From JBKPIY01 sp046730475 (GTDB taxonomy: Bacteria > Actinomycetota > Thermoleophilia > Solirubrobacterales > 70-9): a stretch of 33,367 bases of DNA. The stretch is from the NCBI GenBank assembly GCA_046730475.1, contig JBKPIY010000022.1, positions 1 through 33,367 on the forward strand. Reading direction: 5' to 3'. Under the pieces are notes generated by a model. It saw nothing but the letters and a program-made list of their open reading frames with translations, ran no database searches and was not told the DNA's origin. The position numbers were made by a program, and so were the translations under genes. Within the stretch, counting starts at the first letter, position 1. Every line of letters starts with the position of its first letter. Below are positions 7,225 through 14,446 of this stretch, one piece after another.

Positions 7225-8466
7225 ATGGTCAGGGATGCAGTCAGGCGCCCGTTTAGGGTGTTGCTCGGTGTGCTCGCAGTGGCGGTGGCGAGTGTGCTTG
7301 TGTACGCGAGCTCGGCCAGTGCGGTGACGTTTACGAATGCATGTAGGAACAACGCCGTAGCGACGAACTGGGATCAGCTCGACATCACCTGGACCGCGAC
7401 GGCGTCGCCGAACCCGGTGGCGCCGGGTGGCGCGGTCACGTTGAGCAACAACAGCCAGTCGGCGGCCGTCCCCGGTGCGGTCTTCGTGGCCGGCTACAAC
7501 CTCGGCTTTCTGCCGGCCGGGCCGAACACGATCCCCGCCGACGTCCATTCGGTGATCGACGCGACCAACACGGTCGAGGGCTCACAGACCACCAACACGG
7601 TGTCGGGCTCGATCTCGACGACGATCACTGACCCCAACGGCATCCCAGGCAGCGGTGACGAGACCGCCACCCCTGGCGCGATCTCCGTCACCTACGACGA
7701 CGAGAACTGGACCGCGGACTCGGACGGCGGGGACATCGCCTTTCGCGAGCACCGGGACGACGCCGTCAACGGGGTTTCGGGCGGCGGCCTCGTGGCCGTT
7801 GCCCACATTCCGGCACCTGGTGGGGGGTCCTTGAACGTCCAGTTCCACTGCACCCCCGGCACCGTGACGGGGTCGAACCCGGGCGTGCCCACGTTCACCG
7901 ACGCGCCGGCGTTCGCGACGACCGTCGGCGCGCCAGACACGACCCCCCCCGACACGACGATCCTCTCCGGGCCATCCGGGCTTACCAGTGACCGGACCCC
8001 GACGTTCACGTTCTCCTCGACCGAGGGCGGATCGACGTTCGAGTGCAAGGTGGACGCGGCGAGCTTCGCCTCATGCTCCTCGCCGCTGACGACCCAGGCG
8101 CTGAGCGACGGCTCGCACACCTTCGCGGTGCGGGCGACGGACGCGAGCGACAATACCGACCCCACGCCCGCGACCCGCTCATTCGCCGTCGATACGACCA
8201 AGCCGGTGGCGAAGATCGTCGCGATCAAGGTGCGAAGCGCCCAGCGGCGGGCGAAGATCCGCTTCCGTGGGCGCGACAACCTGACCGCGGCCGGCCAGCT
8301 TCGGTTCTTCTGCAAGCTCGACAGGCGGCGGTTCCGCCCCTGCACCTCACCGAAGGTGTATCGGAAGCTGAAGCCGGGCAGGCACCGGTTCCGGTTGCGC
8401 GCCCAGGATTTGGCCGGTAACACGAGCGCGGTCGTGAAGCGGTCCTTCAGGGTCGGCGGGCGGTAG
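7225..8466 (+). CDS. Secreted Ig-like repeat protein
   Basis: A 413-residue exported protein. A twin-Arg-less signal peptide (RRPFRVLLGVLAVAVASVLVYASSASA) ends at Ala-x-Ala near residue 34. A roughly 200-residue beta-rich domain of unknown type follows. Then come two related bacterial Ig-like modules. The first (about 250-335) has FECKVDAASFASCSSPL and GSHTFAVRATDASDN; the second (about 345-412) has FFCKLDRRRFRPCTSPK and GRHRFRLRAQDLAGN. Both share Cys-Lys-x-Asp, a second Cys about 10 residues on, and a closing R-A-x-D. ATG 7225 is chosen for the strong AGGAAGGAG five bases upstream. The acidic first part and very basic last part contrast sharply. It stands alone between a tRNA and convergent genes. 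Confidence 0.82.
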   Translation: MVRDAVRRPFRVLLGVLAVAVASVLVYASSASAVTFTNACRNNAVATNWDQLDITWTATASPNPVAPGGAVTLSNNSQSAAVPGAVFVAGYNLGFLPAGPNTIPADVHSVIDATNTVEGSQTTNTVSGSISTTITDPNGIPGSGDETATPGAISVTYDDENWTADSDGGDIAFREHRDDAVNGVSGGGLVAVAHIPAPGGGSLNVQFHCTPGTVTGSNPGVPTFTDAPAFATTVGAPDTTPPDTTILSGPSGLTSDRTPTFTFSSTEGGSTFECKVDAASFASCSSPLTTQALSDGSHTFAVRATDASDNTDPTPATRSFAVDTTKPVAKIVAIKVRSAQRRAKIRFRGRDNLTAAGQLRFFCKLDRRRFRPCTSPKVYRKLKPGRHRFRLRAQDLAGNTSAVVKRSFRVGGR

Positions 8467-8501
8467 GCGCGGCCGGATCCCTGCCTAGACGCTAACCGGC
8501 A

Positions 8502-8535
8502 GGCGGGCAGAGGGCGGATCCGCCCTCTGCCCGCC
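8502..8535. terminator. Perfect 34-bp palindrome between convergent genes
   Basis: The 17 bases at 8502-8518 (beginning GGCGGGCAGAGGG) are the exact reverse complement of 8519-8535, with no loop and GGATCC at the centre. It lies between the stop of the secreted protein (8466) and the stop of the convergent LOG gene (8575). A bidirectional, U-tract-free terminator is the simplest reading. Perfect zero-spacer symmetry would also suit a dimeric DNA-binding protein. Confidence 0.6.
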
Positions 8536-8574
8536 GCGGCGACGTCGGAGCCCGCGAGGGCGGCGGCGGGAATC

Positions 8575-9066
8575 CTATGGCTCGAGGCGGGGGAGCCCGG
8601 CGAGCGCGGCCTCGACCGCCTCACGCGCGGTCTCCGCCTCGGTGATCCCCAGGTCGGTGCCGGCCCGGTTGCGAAGCGGCCAGCTCCGGAGCGCGACCAC
8701 CGGGCGGCCGAGCTTGCGGGCGAAGGCGATCTCCGACAGCGTCCCCCACTGGCCACCGACCGCGATCACCGCCTCTCCCGATGACACGACGGCGAGGTTG
8801 CGGGCCTCGCCGACCCCGGCGGCGACCCGGTGGGTGACGTGCTCGTTGGCATTGGCGGGATCGGTGGTGGGGACGATCCCGATCACCTCGCCGCCCGCCG
8901 AGCGGGCGCCGCGCGCCGCCGCCTCCATCACCCCGCCCAAGCCGCCGCAGACGAGATTCGCGCCGCTCTCGGCGAGCAGCCGGCCCACCTCCTCCGCGTC
9001 GCGAAGCACCTCCGGCTCGCCCTCGCCGGCGCCGATCACCGACACCTGCCGGCGGCGCTCGCTCAC
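8575..9066 (-). CDS. LOG-family (TIGR00725-type) nucleotide-binding protein
   Basis: A 163-residue Rossmann-type protein. The N-terminus QVSVIGAGEG and the CGGLGGVMEAAARGA motif define the lysine-decarboxylase-like/LOG superfamily. Those enzymes, when active, split nucleoside 5'-monophosphates into base and ribose phosphate. The usual PGGxGTxxE catalytic motif appears here as VGGQWGTLSEIAFA, with Pro replaced by Val and an extra spacer residue, as in the TIGR00725 subgroup, whose substrate is not established. GTG 9066 is chosen because it starts the conserved domain and overlaps the helicase stop by three bases. It is the last gene of the folP-helicase-LOG operon and is probably translated by coupling. 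Confidence 0.85.
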   Translation of the reverse strand: MSERRRQVSVIGAGEGEPEVLRDAEEVGRLLAESGANLVCGGLGGVMEAAARGARSAGGEVIGIVPTTDPANANEHVTHRVAAGVGEARNLAVVSSGEAVIAVGGQWGTLSEIAFARKLGRPVVALRSWPLRNRAGTDLGITEAETAREAVEAALAGLPRLEP

Positions 9067-11393
9067 CGCGACTTCCGCCGCTCGCCGGTGGCCGCCTTGC
9101 CGTCGCCCTCGCGCAGCATCCGGCCCATCAGCTCCAGCGCCCCCGCCTTGTGCAGGTGCTCGTTCAGGTTTCCGCACTTGGGACTCTGGACGCACGAGGG
9201 GCAGCCGTCCTCGCAGGGACACTCCCGGATCAGCCGTTCGGCGTCGGCCACCAGGCGCTCGAACTCGTCGGCGCCCCGGCGGGTGATCCCGACCCCGCCG
9301 GGGTGGCCGTCGTAGACGAAGATCGTCGCGGCACCGGTCTGGTGGTGGATGTTGGTGGAGAGGCCGCCGATGTCCCAGCGGTCGCACATCGCGATCAGGG
9401 GGAGGACGGCGATCTGGCCGTGCTCGGAGGCGTGGAGGGCGCCGAGGAGGACGTCGGGCGGCAGCGCCGAAGCGATCCGATCGCCGATCACGTACCAGAG
9501 CGCCTGGGTGACGAAGTTCTGCTCGGGGAGGTCGAGGGCAACGGTATCGAGCACCTCGTGGTCCCCGAGGCGCTTTCGCTGGAAGGCGATCACCTGCTCG
9601 GTGACCGACACCGTCCCGAAGCTGAGCTCCACCCCGAGCGCCGCCCGAGTCGAGTCGACGTCCTCGATCCAGACCTCTGTCTCCTTCTTCGCCTGGGTGT
9701 AGAAATCGCCGTCGAAGGAGCGCACCAGCACCCGGCGGGAGGCGATGTCGAGCTCGGCGACCTCGTATGAGCGCCCGAGGTGGAGGTAGATGGCGCCGGG
9801 GTGGACGGCGTCGAAGGCGCGCTCGGCCTCGACCGCCCCCAGCATCTCACCCGAGCCCGCCTCGATCACGGCGACGCTGTCCGCCGAGGCCGACCGGAGC
9901 GAGATCCGCCCGGCGACGAACTCGCCGCTCCGGCTCAGGTAGCGCTGGCCGCGGCCGCGCCGGAGCGCGCCCATCGTCACCAGCCGCTCCGCCGCCTCGC
10001 GCCAGCCGTCGCCGAGGACCTGATCGTCATCCGGCCCGAGGGGCGCCTCGAAGGCTGCGGCGAGCAGGTGCTGCATCCGGATCTGTTCGTTTCGGTGGTC
10101 GAGGATCGCCGCCTCGACCGGCCGCGCGAGAAACTCGTCGGGGTGGCGGCAGAAGAACTGGTCGAGGGCGTCGGCCCCGGCGATGTAGACGGCGAGCCCC
10201 CGGCGCCGGCGGCCCGCCCGCCCCCACATCTGGCGGAGGCTGGCGACGGTGCCGGGAAAGTTGACGCAGATCGCCGCGTCGAGCTCGCCGACGTCGATCC
10301 CCAGTTCGAGGGCATCGGTCGCCGCCACCGCCAGGAGCTCGCCCTTGGCGAGCTGGGCCTCGATCTCGCGGCGCTGCGGCGGGGTGTAGCCGGCCCGGTA
10401 AGGGGCGATCCGCTCGGCCAGGTCCCCGTTGCCCTGCTCGGCGAGCTTGATCTCCGAGAACCGCTTGATCAACTCGATCCCCCGCCGGCTTCGCATGAAG
10501 CAGATCGTCCGCACGCCGCGGGTGACCAGCTCGCAGAGGAGGTCGGAGGCCTCGGAGATCGGCGAGCGGCGGGTCTGGGAGCGCTCGTCGATTACCGGCG
10601 GGTTCCACATCGCGATCTCCCGCCCGGCCCGCGGCGCCCCATCGTCGTCGAGGAGGGCGAAGTCGAGGCCGGTGAGCCGCCCGGCGAGCTCGCCCGGGTT
10701 CGCGATCGTGGCCGATGCGAGCACGAACCGGGGATCGGCCCCATACAGGGAGGCTATGCGGCGCAGCCGGCGGAGGACGTTGGCGACGTGGGAGCCGAAC
10801 ACGCCGCGGTAAGTGTGGGCCTCGTCGACCACCACCCAGCCGAGATTCGAGAGGAAGTCCCCCCACCGCCTGTGGTGGGGGAGGACGCCGACGTTGAGCA
10901 TGTCGGGGTTGGTGAGGACCAGGGTGGCGCGGCGGCGGCTCGCGGGGCGCTCCTCGCGGGGGGTGTCGCCGTCGTAGATCGCCTCCCGCAGCCCGGGCGG
11001 GCGGAGGTGGTGGAGCTTCCGCGCCTGGTCCTGGGCGAGCGCCTTGGTCGGGTAGAGGTAGAGGGCCCGACGGGCCGGCTCAGCGGCGATCCCGTCGAGA
11101 ACCGGGAGGTTGAAGGAGAGCGACTTCCCCGAGGCGGTGCCGCTGGTCAGGATCAGGTGCGAGCGGCGGGCTGTCTCGTAGGCCTCGAGCTGGTGCGAGT
11201 ACAGCGACTCGATCCGGGCCTCGCGCAGGGCCGCTGCCAGCCGCGGATCGAGGGAGCCGGGGAGATCGGCGAGCTTCGCCATCGTCGCCGGCTCGGCGCT
11301 CTCGGCGACCACCCTGCCGTCGTCGCGGGCGGGCCCCAGCGCGCGCTCCCAGGCGCCCGTCCCCGCCCCTGCGAGTGTCCCCCCGCTAGCCAT
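9063..11393 (-). CDS. MrfA/YprA-like DEAH-box repair helicase with C-terminal cysteine cluster
   Basis: A 776-residue superfamily 2 helicase. Motif I is TSGTASGKS (about 83-91) and motif II is DEAH (190-193). The C-terminal RecA lobe has ATDALELGIDVGELD and QMWGRAGRRRRGLAVYI (motif VI). A DUF1998-type domain follows, and a cysteine cluster between 725 and 740 (CPCEDGCPSCVQSPKC) closes the protein. This architecture is that of Bacillus MrfA (YprA) and is related to yeast Hrq1, 3'-to-5' helicases. MrfA works in excision repair of mitomycin-type damage. Length is normal. The start overlaps the end of folP by eight bases and the end overlaps the LOG start, so the three are one transcription unit. 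Confidence 0.9.
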   Translation of the reverse strand: MASGGTLAGAGTGAWERALGPARDDGRVVAESAEPATMAKLADLPGSLDPRLAAALREARIESLYSHQLEAYETARRSHLILTSGTASGKSLSFNLPVLDGIAAEPARRALYLYPTKALAQDQARKLHHLRPPGLREAIYDGDTPREERPASRRRATLVLTNPDMLNVGVLPHHRRWGDFLSNLGWVVVDEAHTYRGVFGSHVANVLRRLRRIASLYGADPRFVLASATIANPGELAGRLTGLDFALLDDDGAPRAGREIAMWNPPVIDERSQTRRSPISEASDLLCELVTRGVRTICFMRSRRGIELIKRFSEIKLAEQGNGDLAERIAPYRAGYTPPQRREIEAQLAKGELLAVAATDALELGIDVGELDAAICVNFPGTVASLRQMWGRAGRRRRGLAVYIAGADALDQFFCRHPDEFLARPVEAAILDHRNEQIRMQHLLAAAFEAPLGPDDDQVLGDGWREAAERLVTMGALRRGRGQRYLSRSGEFVAGRISLRSASADSVAVIEAGSGEMLGAVEAERAFDAVHPGAIYLHLGRSYEVAELDIASRRVLVRSFDGDFYTQAKKETEVWIEDVDSTRAALGVELSFGTVSVTEQVIAFQRKRLGDHEVLDTVALDLPEQNFVTQALWYVIGDRIASALPPDVLLGALHASEHGQIAVLPLIAMCDRWDIGGLSTNIHHQTGAATIFVYDGHPGGVGITRRGADEFERLVADAERLIRECPCEDGCPSCVQSPKCGNLNEHLHKAGALELMGRMLREGDGKAATGERRKSR

Positions 11394-12300
11394 CGGCGCT
11401 TCCGGAGGGGGCGACGGCGCCCTCGGGGGCGCCGATCGCGGCCGCGATCCGGACCGCCTCCAGGGCGCTCACGTCGTGCAGCCGCACCAGCTCGGCGCCC
11501 TGGGCGACGGCGAGCGCCGCGGCGGCGGCCGTCGCCCATTCGCGGCCGGCAGCCGGCAGCCGGCTCTCCCAGGAGCCGGCGAGGACGGCGCCGAGGAAGT
11601 CCTTGCGCGAGAGCGACACGAACAGCGGCCGGCCGAGCCGGCGCAACTCCCCCAGCCGGCGAAGGATCTCGAGGTCGTCGGCGACCGAGAGGTCGAAGTC
11701 GAGGCCGGGGTCGAGGGCGATCTGGTCCTCGTCGACGCCGCGCGCCAGAGCCGACTCGATCCGCTCGGAGAACCAGTGCCTCAGGTGGTCGACCGGATCC
11801 GGATAGGACCGAGGGGCCCGGTCCTCGCGGGGGCGCCCCTCGATGTGCATGAGGACGAGGCCGCAGCCCGTCTCGGCGGCGAGGTCGAGGAGCGCCGGGT
11901 CGGCCGCCCCGCTGACGTCGTTGAGCGCGACCGCGCCCGCCGCCAGCGCCCGCTCCGCGACGGCGGTGGAGAACGTGTCGGCCGAGATCGGCACCGCCGC
12001 CTCGGCGGCGAGGACCTCGATCGTGGGGATCAGCCGCCCCGCTTCGTCCTCGGGCGGCACAGGTGGGCCGCTCCGCGCCGCCACCGCCCCCACGTCCAGC
12101 ATCTCGAAGCCCGCCTCCGCCAGCGCCAGGCCGTCGCGAACCGCCCGCTCGGGGGTGCCGGACCGGGCGCCCTCGAAGAAGGAGTCGTCGGTGACGTTGA
12201 CGATCCCCACGCCGAGCGGGTGTCCGAGGGCGAGGGTGCGGCCTGCCAGGCGCCAGCTCGGGATGGGGGACGAGGAGGGCGAGTCGGCGGCGGCGGCCAT
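11386..12300 (-). CDS. folP: Dihydropteroate synthase (divergent)
   Basis: A 304-residue TIM-barrel protein. It condenses p-aminobenzoate with hydroxymethyl-dihydropterin diphosphate in folate synthesis. Recognisable motifs are GIVNVTDDSFFEG (family GIxNVTPDSFSDGG), SADTFSTAVAERAL (SIDT region), NDVSG, LVLMHIEG, DPGLDF and FVSLSRKDFLG. Several usually fixed residues differ: Asp replaces Pro in NVTPDSF, and the loop 2 motif GGESTRPG reads GAVAARSGPP. Whether it is the main FolP or a paralogue with changed substrate is therefore open. ATG 12300 follows a TACGGT box by seven bases and may be leaderless. It heads the helicase-LOG operon. Confidence 0.83.
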   Translation of the reverse strand: MAAAADSPSSSPIPSWRLAGRTLALGHPLGVGIVNVTDDSFFEGARSGTPERAVRDGLALAEAGFEMLDVGAVAARSGPPVPPEDEAGRLIPTIEVLAAEAAVPISADTFSTAVAERALAAGAVALNDVSGAADPALLDLAAETGCGLVLMHIEGRPREDRAPRSYPDPVDHLRHWFSERIESALARGVDEDQIALDPGLDFDLSVADDLEILRRLGELRRLGRPLFVSLSRKDFLGAVLAGSWESRLPAAGREWATAAAAALAVAQGAELVRLHDVSALEAVRIAAAIGAPEGAVAPSGSADG

Positions 12301-12306
12301 CGGTGG

Positions 12307-12315
12307 CTACCGTAG
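12307..12315. promoter_or_regulatory. Shared palindromic -10 in a 27-bp divergent promoter
   Basis: CTACCGTAG reads as a -10-like TACCGT rightward (12308-12313) and TACGGT leftward (12313-12308). The leftward box is seven bases from the folP ATG, which fits a leaderless transcript. The rightward box is 14 bases before the HAD ATG at 12328. No Shine-Dalgarno is visible for either gene. Confidence 0.4.
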
Positions 12316-12327
12316 CGCCCGCCGCCC

Positions 12328-13149
12328 ATGTCGCCCCTGCGCTGCGCCTACACCGACCTCGATGGGACCCTGCTCGGACGCGGGGGATCGCTTTTCCGCG
12401 ACGCCGACGGCGACTTCTCGATCCTCCAGGCGCGGGCGATCGAGGCCTGTCACCGGGCGGGGGTCGAGATCGTGATCAAGTCCGGCCGCCGTGAGGCCCA
12501 GGTGATGGAGGACGCGAAGCTGATCGGGAGCTCCTCCTACATCTACGAGGCCGGGTGCGGGGTCGTGATCGAGGGGGAGAAGACGATCCTCGTCGGCGAG
12601 GCGAAGCCCGCCGAGGGGCGCACGCTGTACGAGACGATCGTGGACCAGGGAGTGCCGCAGCTGCTGTTCGACTCCTTCCCGGGCAAGCTCGAGTACCACG
12701 ATCCCTGGCACACCGGCCGCGAGCTCTCCCATCTCTTCCGGGGCAAGGTCGACGTCGCCGAGGCGAACGCGATCCTCGAGCGGGAGGGCCACGGCGCGCT
12801 CCGCTTCCTCGACAACGGGGCGATCGTCCAGGGGATGGCCGGGATCGAGGGCCGGGCCCACGCCTACCACCTGGTCCCGGCGGAGGCGAGCAAGGCGAGG
12901 GCGGTGACCTTCCACATGCGTGCCCGCGGCTACCTGCCGGAGGAGTGCATCGCGATCGGCGACTCGATCGAGGACCTCGACGTCGCCGCTGCGGTGGGCC
13001 GATTCTTCGTCCCTGCCAACGGCCCCGAGCGCGATCCGGGCCTCCGCGAGGCGCTCGCGGGGCGAGCGAACGTGACCGTCACCGAGGGCCGAAACGGCGA
13101 CGGCGTCTACGAGGCGATCGTCTCATCGCTGGCGGCGAGAGGCCGCTGA
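12328..13149 (+). CDS. HAD-superfamily phosphatase (Cof/MPGP-like, C2B cap)
   Basis: A 273-residue HAD hydrolase. Motif I is YTDLDGTLL, with nucleophile Asp10 and acid/base Asp12. Motif II lies in EIVIKSGRR, and motif IV is AIGDSIEDLDVAAAV, with the Mg-binding acidic residues. The long insertion between motifs II and III (about 85-190) suits the C2 cap of Cof-type and mannosyl-3-phosphoglycerate phosphatases, which act on phosphorylated sugars. The protein is soluble, with no signal peptide. It diverges from folP over only 27 bases and converges on clpP, so it is a single-gene unit. The substrate cannot be told from sequence; a sugar phosphate is the best guess. Confidence 0.83.
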   Translation: MSPLRCAYTDLDGTLLGRGGSLFRDADGDFSILQARAIEACHRAGVEIVIKSGRREAQVMEDAKLIGSSSYIYEAGCGVVIEGEKTILVGEAKPAEGRTLYETIVDQGVPQLLFDSFPGKLEYHDPWHTGRELSHLFRGKVDVAEANAILEREGHGALRFLDNGAIVQGMAGIEGRAHAYHLVPAEASKARAVTFHMRARGYLPEECIAIGDSIEDLDVAAAVGRFFVPANGPERDPGLREALAGRANVTVTEGRNGDGVYEAIVSSLAARGR

Positions 13150-13199
13150 CTGCGGGAACTCGAAGCGCTCGGGGAAGCCGGCCGGCCGTTTGGTTGCGT

Positions 13200-13844
13200 C
13201 TAGGAGCGCGTGCGCTGGTCCTCACCGTTTCCCGACCCGAACCCCATCGGGGTTCGAACGAGGTCGCGCTGCTCGATCACCCGGTCGATCAGGCCGTACT
13301 CGACCGCCTGGTCGGGCGACATGAAGCGGTCGCGGTCCATGTCGTCGTGGACCTCCTCGGGGCTCTTGCCGGTGTGCTTGGCGTAGACCTCGTCGAGACG
13401 GCGGCGGAGCGCCAGGGTCTCGTTGGCGTGGATCTCGATGTCGGACGCCTGGCCCTGGAAGCCGCCGGTGGGCTGGTGGATGAGGATGCGGGCGTTCGGC
13501 AGCGCCATCCGCTTGCCCGGGGCGCCGCCGGCGAGCAGCAGCGCTCCCATCGACATCCCGATCCCGTAGCAGATCGTCTGCACCTCGGGGCGGATGAACT
13601 GCATCGCGTCGTAGATCGCGAACCCCGAGTAGACCTCGCCACCGGGCGAGTTGATGTACAGGGAGATGTCCTTGTCGGGGTCCTCTGACTCCAGGTGGAT
13701 CAGCTGGGCGACGATCAGGTTGGCGATCTCCTCGTTGACCGCCTGGCCGAGGAACACCACCCGCTCGCCGAGAAGCCGCGAGTAGATGTCGAAGGAGCGC
13801 TCCCCGCGCACGGTCTGCTCGACCACCATCGGAACCAGGGGCAT
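13200..13844 (-). CDS. clpP: ATP-dependent Clp protease proteolytic subunit
   Basis: A 214-residue ClpP. It forms the two-ring serine-protease chamber that degrades proteins fed by ClpX or ClpC. The catalytic triad is visible as Ser98 (GIGMSMGALLLAGG), His123 (ILIHQPTGGFQGQ) and Asp172 (DRDRFMSPDQA). The processing-prone N-terminus ERSFDIYSRLLGERVVFLG is standard. ATG 13844 is chosen for AGAAAGGAGAG just upstream and the normal N-terminus. Actinobacteria usually carry two clpP genes in tandem with clpX; this copy is alone, with no clpX beside it. Its promoter carries a palindrome of the kind bound by ArsR regulators, and an SRPBCC-ArsR pair is transcribed divergently from the same intergenic region. 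Confidence 0.95.
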   Translation of the reverse strand: MPLVPMVVEQTVRGERSFDIYSRLLGERVVFLGQAVNEEIANLIVAQLIHLESEDPDKDISLYINSPGGEVYSGFAIYDAMQFIRPEVQTICYGIGMSMGALLLAGGAPGKRMALPNARILIHQPTGGFQGQASDIEIHANETLALRRRLDEVYAKHTGKSPEEVHDDMDRDRFMSPDQAVEYGLIDRVIEQRDLVRTPMGFGSGNGEDQRTRS

Positions 13845-13881
13845 CGCCTCTCTCCTTTCTCGTCTCGGTCTTCGGGTTGTC

Positions 13882-13909
13882 TGAATACGCAACCACTTGG
13901 TTGCGTCAA
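13882..13909 (-). promoter_or_regulatory. clpP promoter with an operator between -35 and -10
   Basis: On the minus strand, TTGACG (13909-13904) and TATTCA (13887-13882) are separated by 16 bases, giving a leader of about 30 bases to the clpP ATG. The spacer is filled by the palindrome ACGCAACCA-CT-TGGTTGCGT (13887-13906, nine-base arms). A protein bound there would block polymerase. A related, weaker site, TGCAACCATTACATTGCGCG, lies at 13924-13943, nearer the SRPBCC-arsR genes. Confidence 0.55.
13887..13906. promoter_or_regulatory. ArsR-type operator palindrome
   Basis: Nine-base perfect arms with a two-base centre. The GCAACCA...TGGTTGC core resembles palindromes I associate with ArsR regulators linked to SRPBCC genes. 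The nearby arsR at 14447 is the natural candidate to bind it. The match to that class is from memory of the pattern, not from a search. Confidence 0.55.
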
Positions 13910-14006
13910 CCGACGTTACCATATGCAACCATTACATTGCGCGACTGAGCGCGGACGAAAGGCGATGGCGATGTGCGATCGCGACGGGCGAGCCCGAGGA
14001 GGAGCG

Positions 14007-14432
14007 ATGGAGAAGACGACGGCCGATCGAGACCTGCGAGTGGAGCGGGAGACGATCCTCGAGGCGGCCCCGGAGGAGGTGTGGGAGGCGCTCACCGAGG
14101 AGTCCCGACTGGCCGAATGGCTCGCCGACGACGCCGAGCTCGATCCCGTCGAGGGGGGCGAGGTACGGTTCGGGTTCGCCGACGGGGAGCGCGCCGGGAG
14201 GGTGGAGCGGGTCGAGGAGGAGAGAAGCTTCGCCTTCACCTGGACCCGCCCCGGCGAGGGCCCCTCTCGGGTCGAGTTCACGATCGAGGCGGTCCCGGCC
14301 GGCACCAGGCTGGTGGTGGTCGAGTCAGGCCTCAGCGGGCCGGCCGCGATGGCGAGCGCAGCGGCAACCGCGGAGTGGTGGGTCGCAAAGCTCGGCGCCC
14401 TCGGGGCGATCCTCGCCCTGGTTCCCGCTTGA
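14007..14432 (+). CDS. SRPBCC/AHSA1-like domain protein (second copy)
   Basis: A 141-residue START-like domain. VERETILEAAPEEVWEALTEESRLAEWL is the classic N-terminal strand-helix, and GGEVRFGF, RSFAFTWTRPGEG and SRVEFTIEAVPAGTRLVVVESGL form the sheet. It is closely similar in plan to the SRPBCC gene at 1297. CGAGGAGGAG precedes ATG 14007 at a normal distance. The gene order is reversed relative to the first locus: SRPBCC comes first, arsR second. The two share a promoter region with divergent clpP, and the stop codon abuts or overlaps the next gene's start, so co-translation is likely. Ligand unknown. Confidence 0.87.
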   Translation: MEKTTADRDLRVERETILEAAPEEVWEALTEESRLAEWLADDAELDPVEGGEVRFGFADGERAGRVERVEEERSFAFTWTRPGEGPSRVEFTIEAVPAGTRLVVVESGLSGPAAMASAAATAEWWVAKLGALGAILALVPA

Positions 14433-14446
14433 GGGCGGCCGGCGGC

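Noticed and set aside
9780..11852. Long plus-strand open frame of about 690 codons opposite the helicase and folP
   Set aside because: It is antisense to two clearly conserved genes and its translation is Arg/Gly/Pro/Glu-rich with no domain. Long antisense frames are expected in high-GC DNA.
13171..13199. Rho-independent terminator between the HAD gene and clpP
   Set aside because: GGCCGGCC-type symmetry is present, but the stem is short and no T-tract follows; too weak to list.
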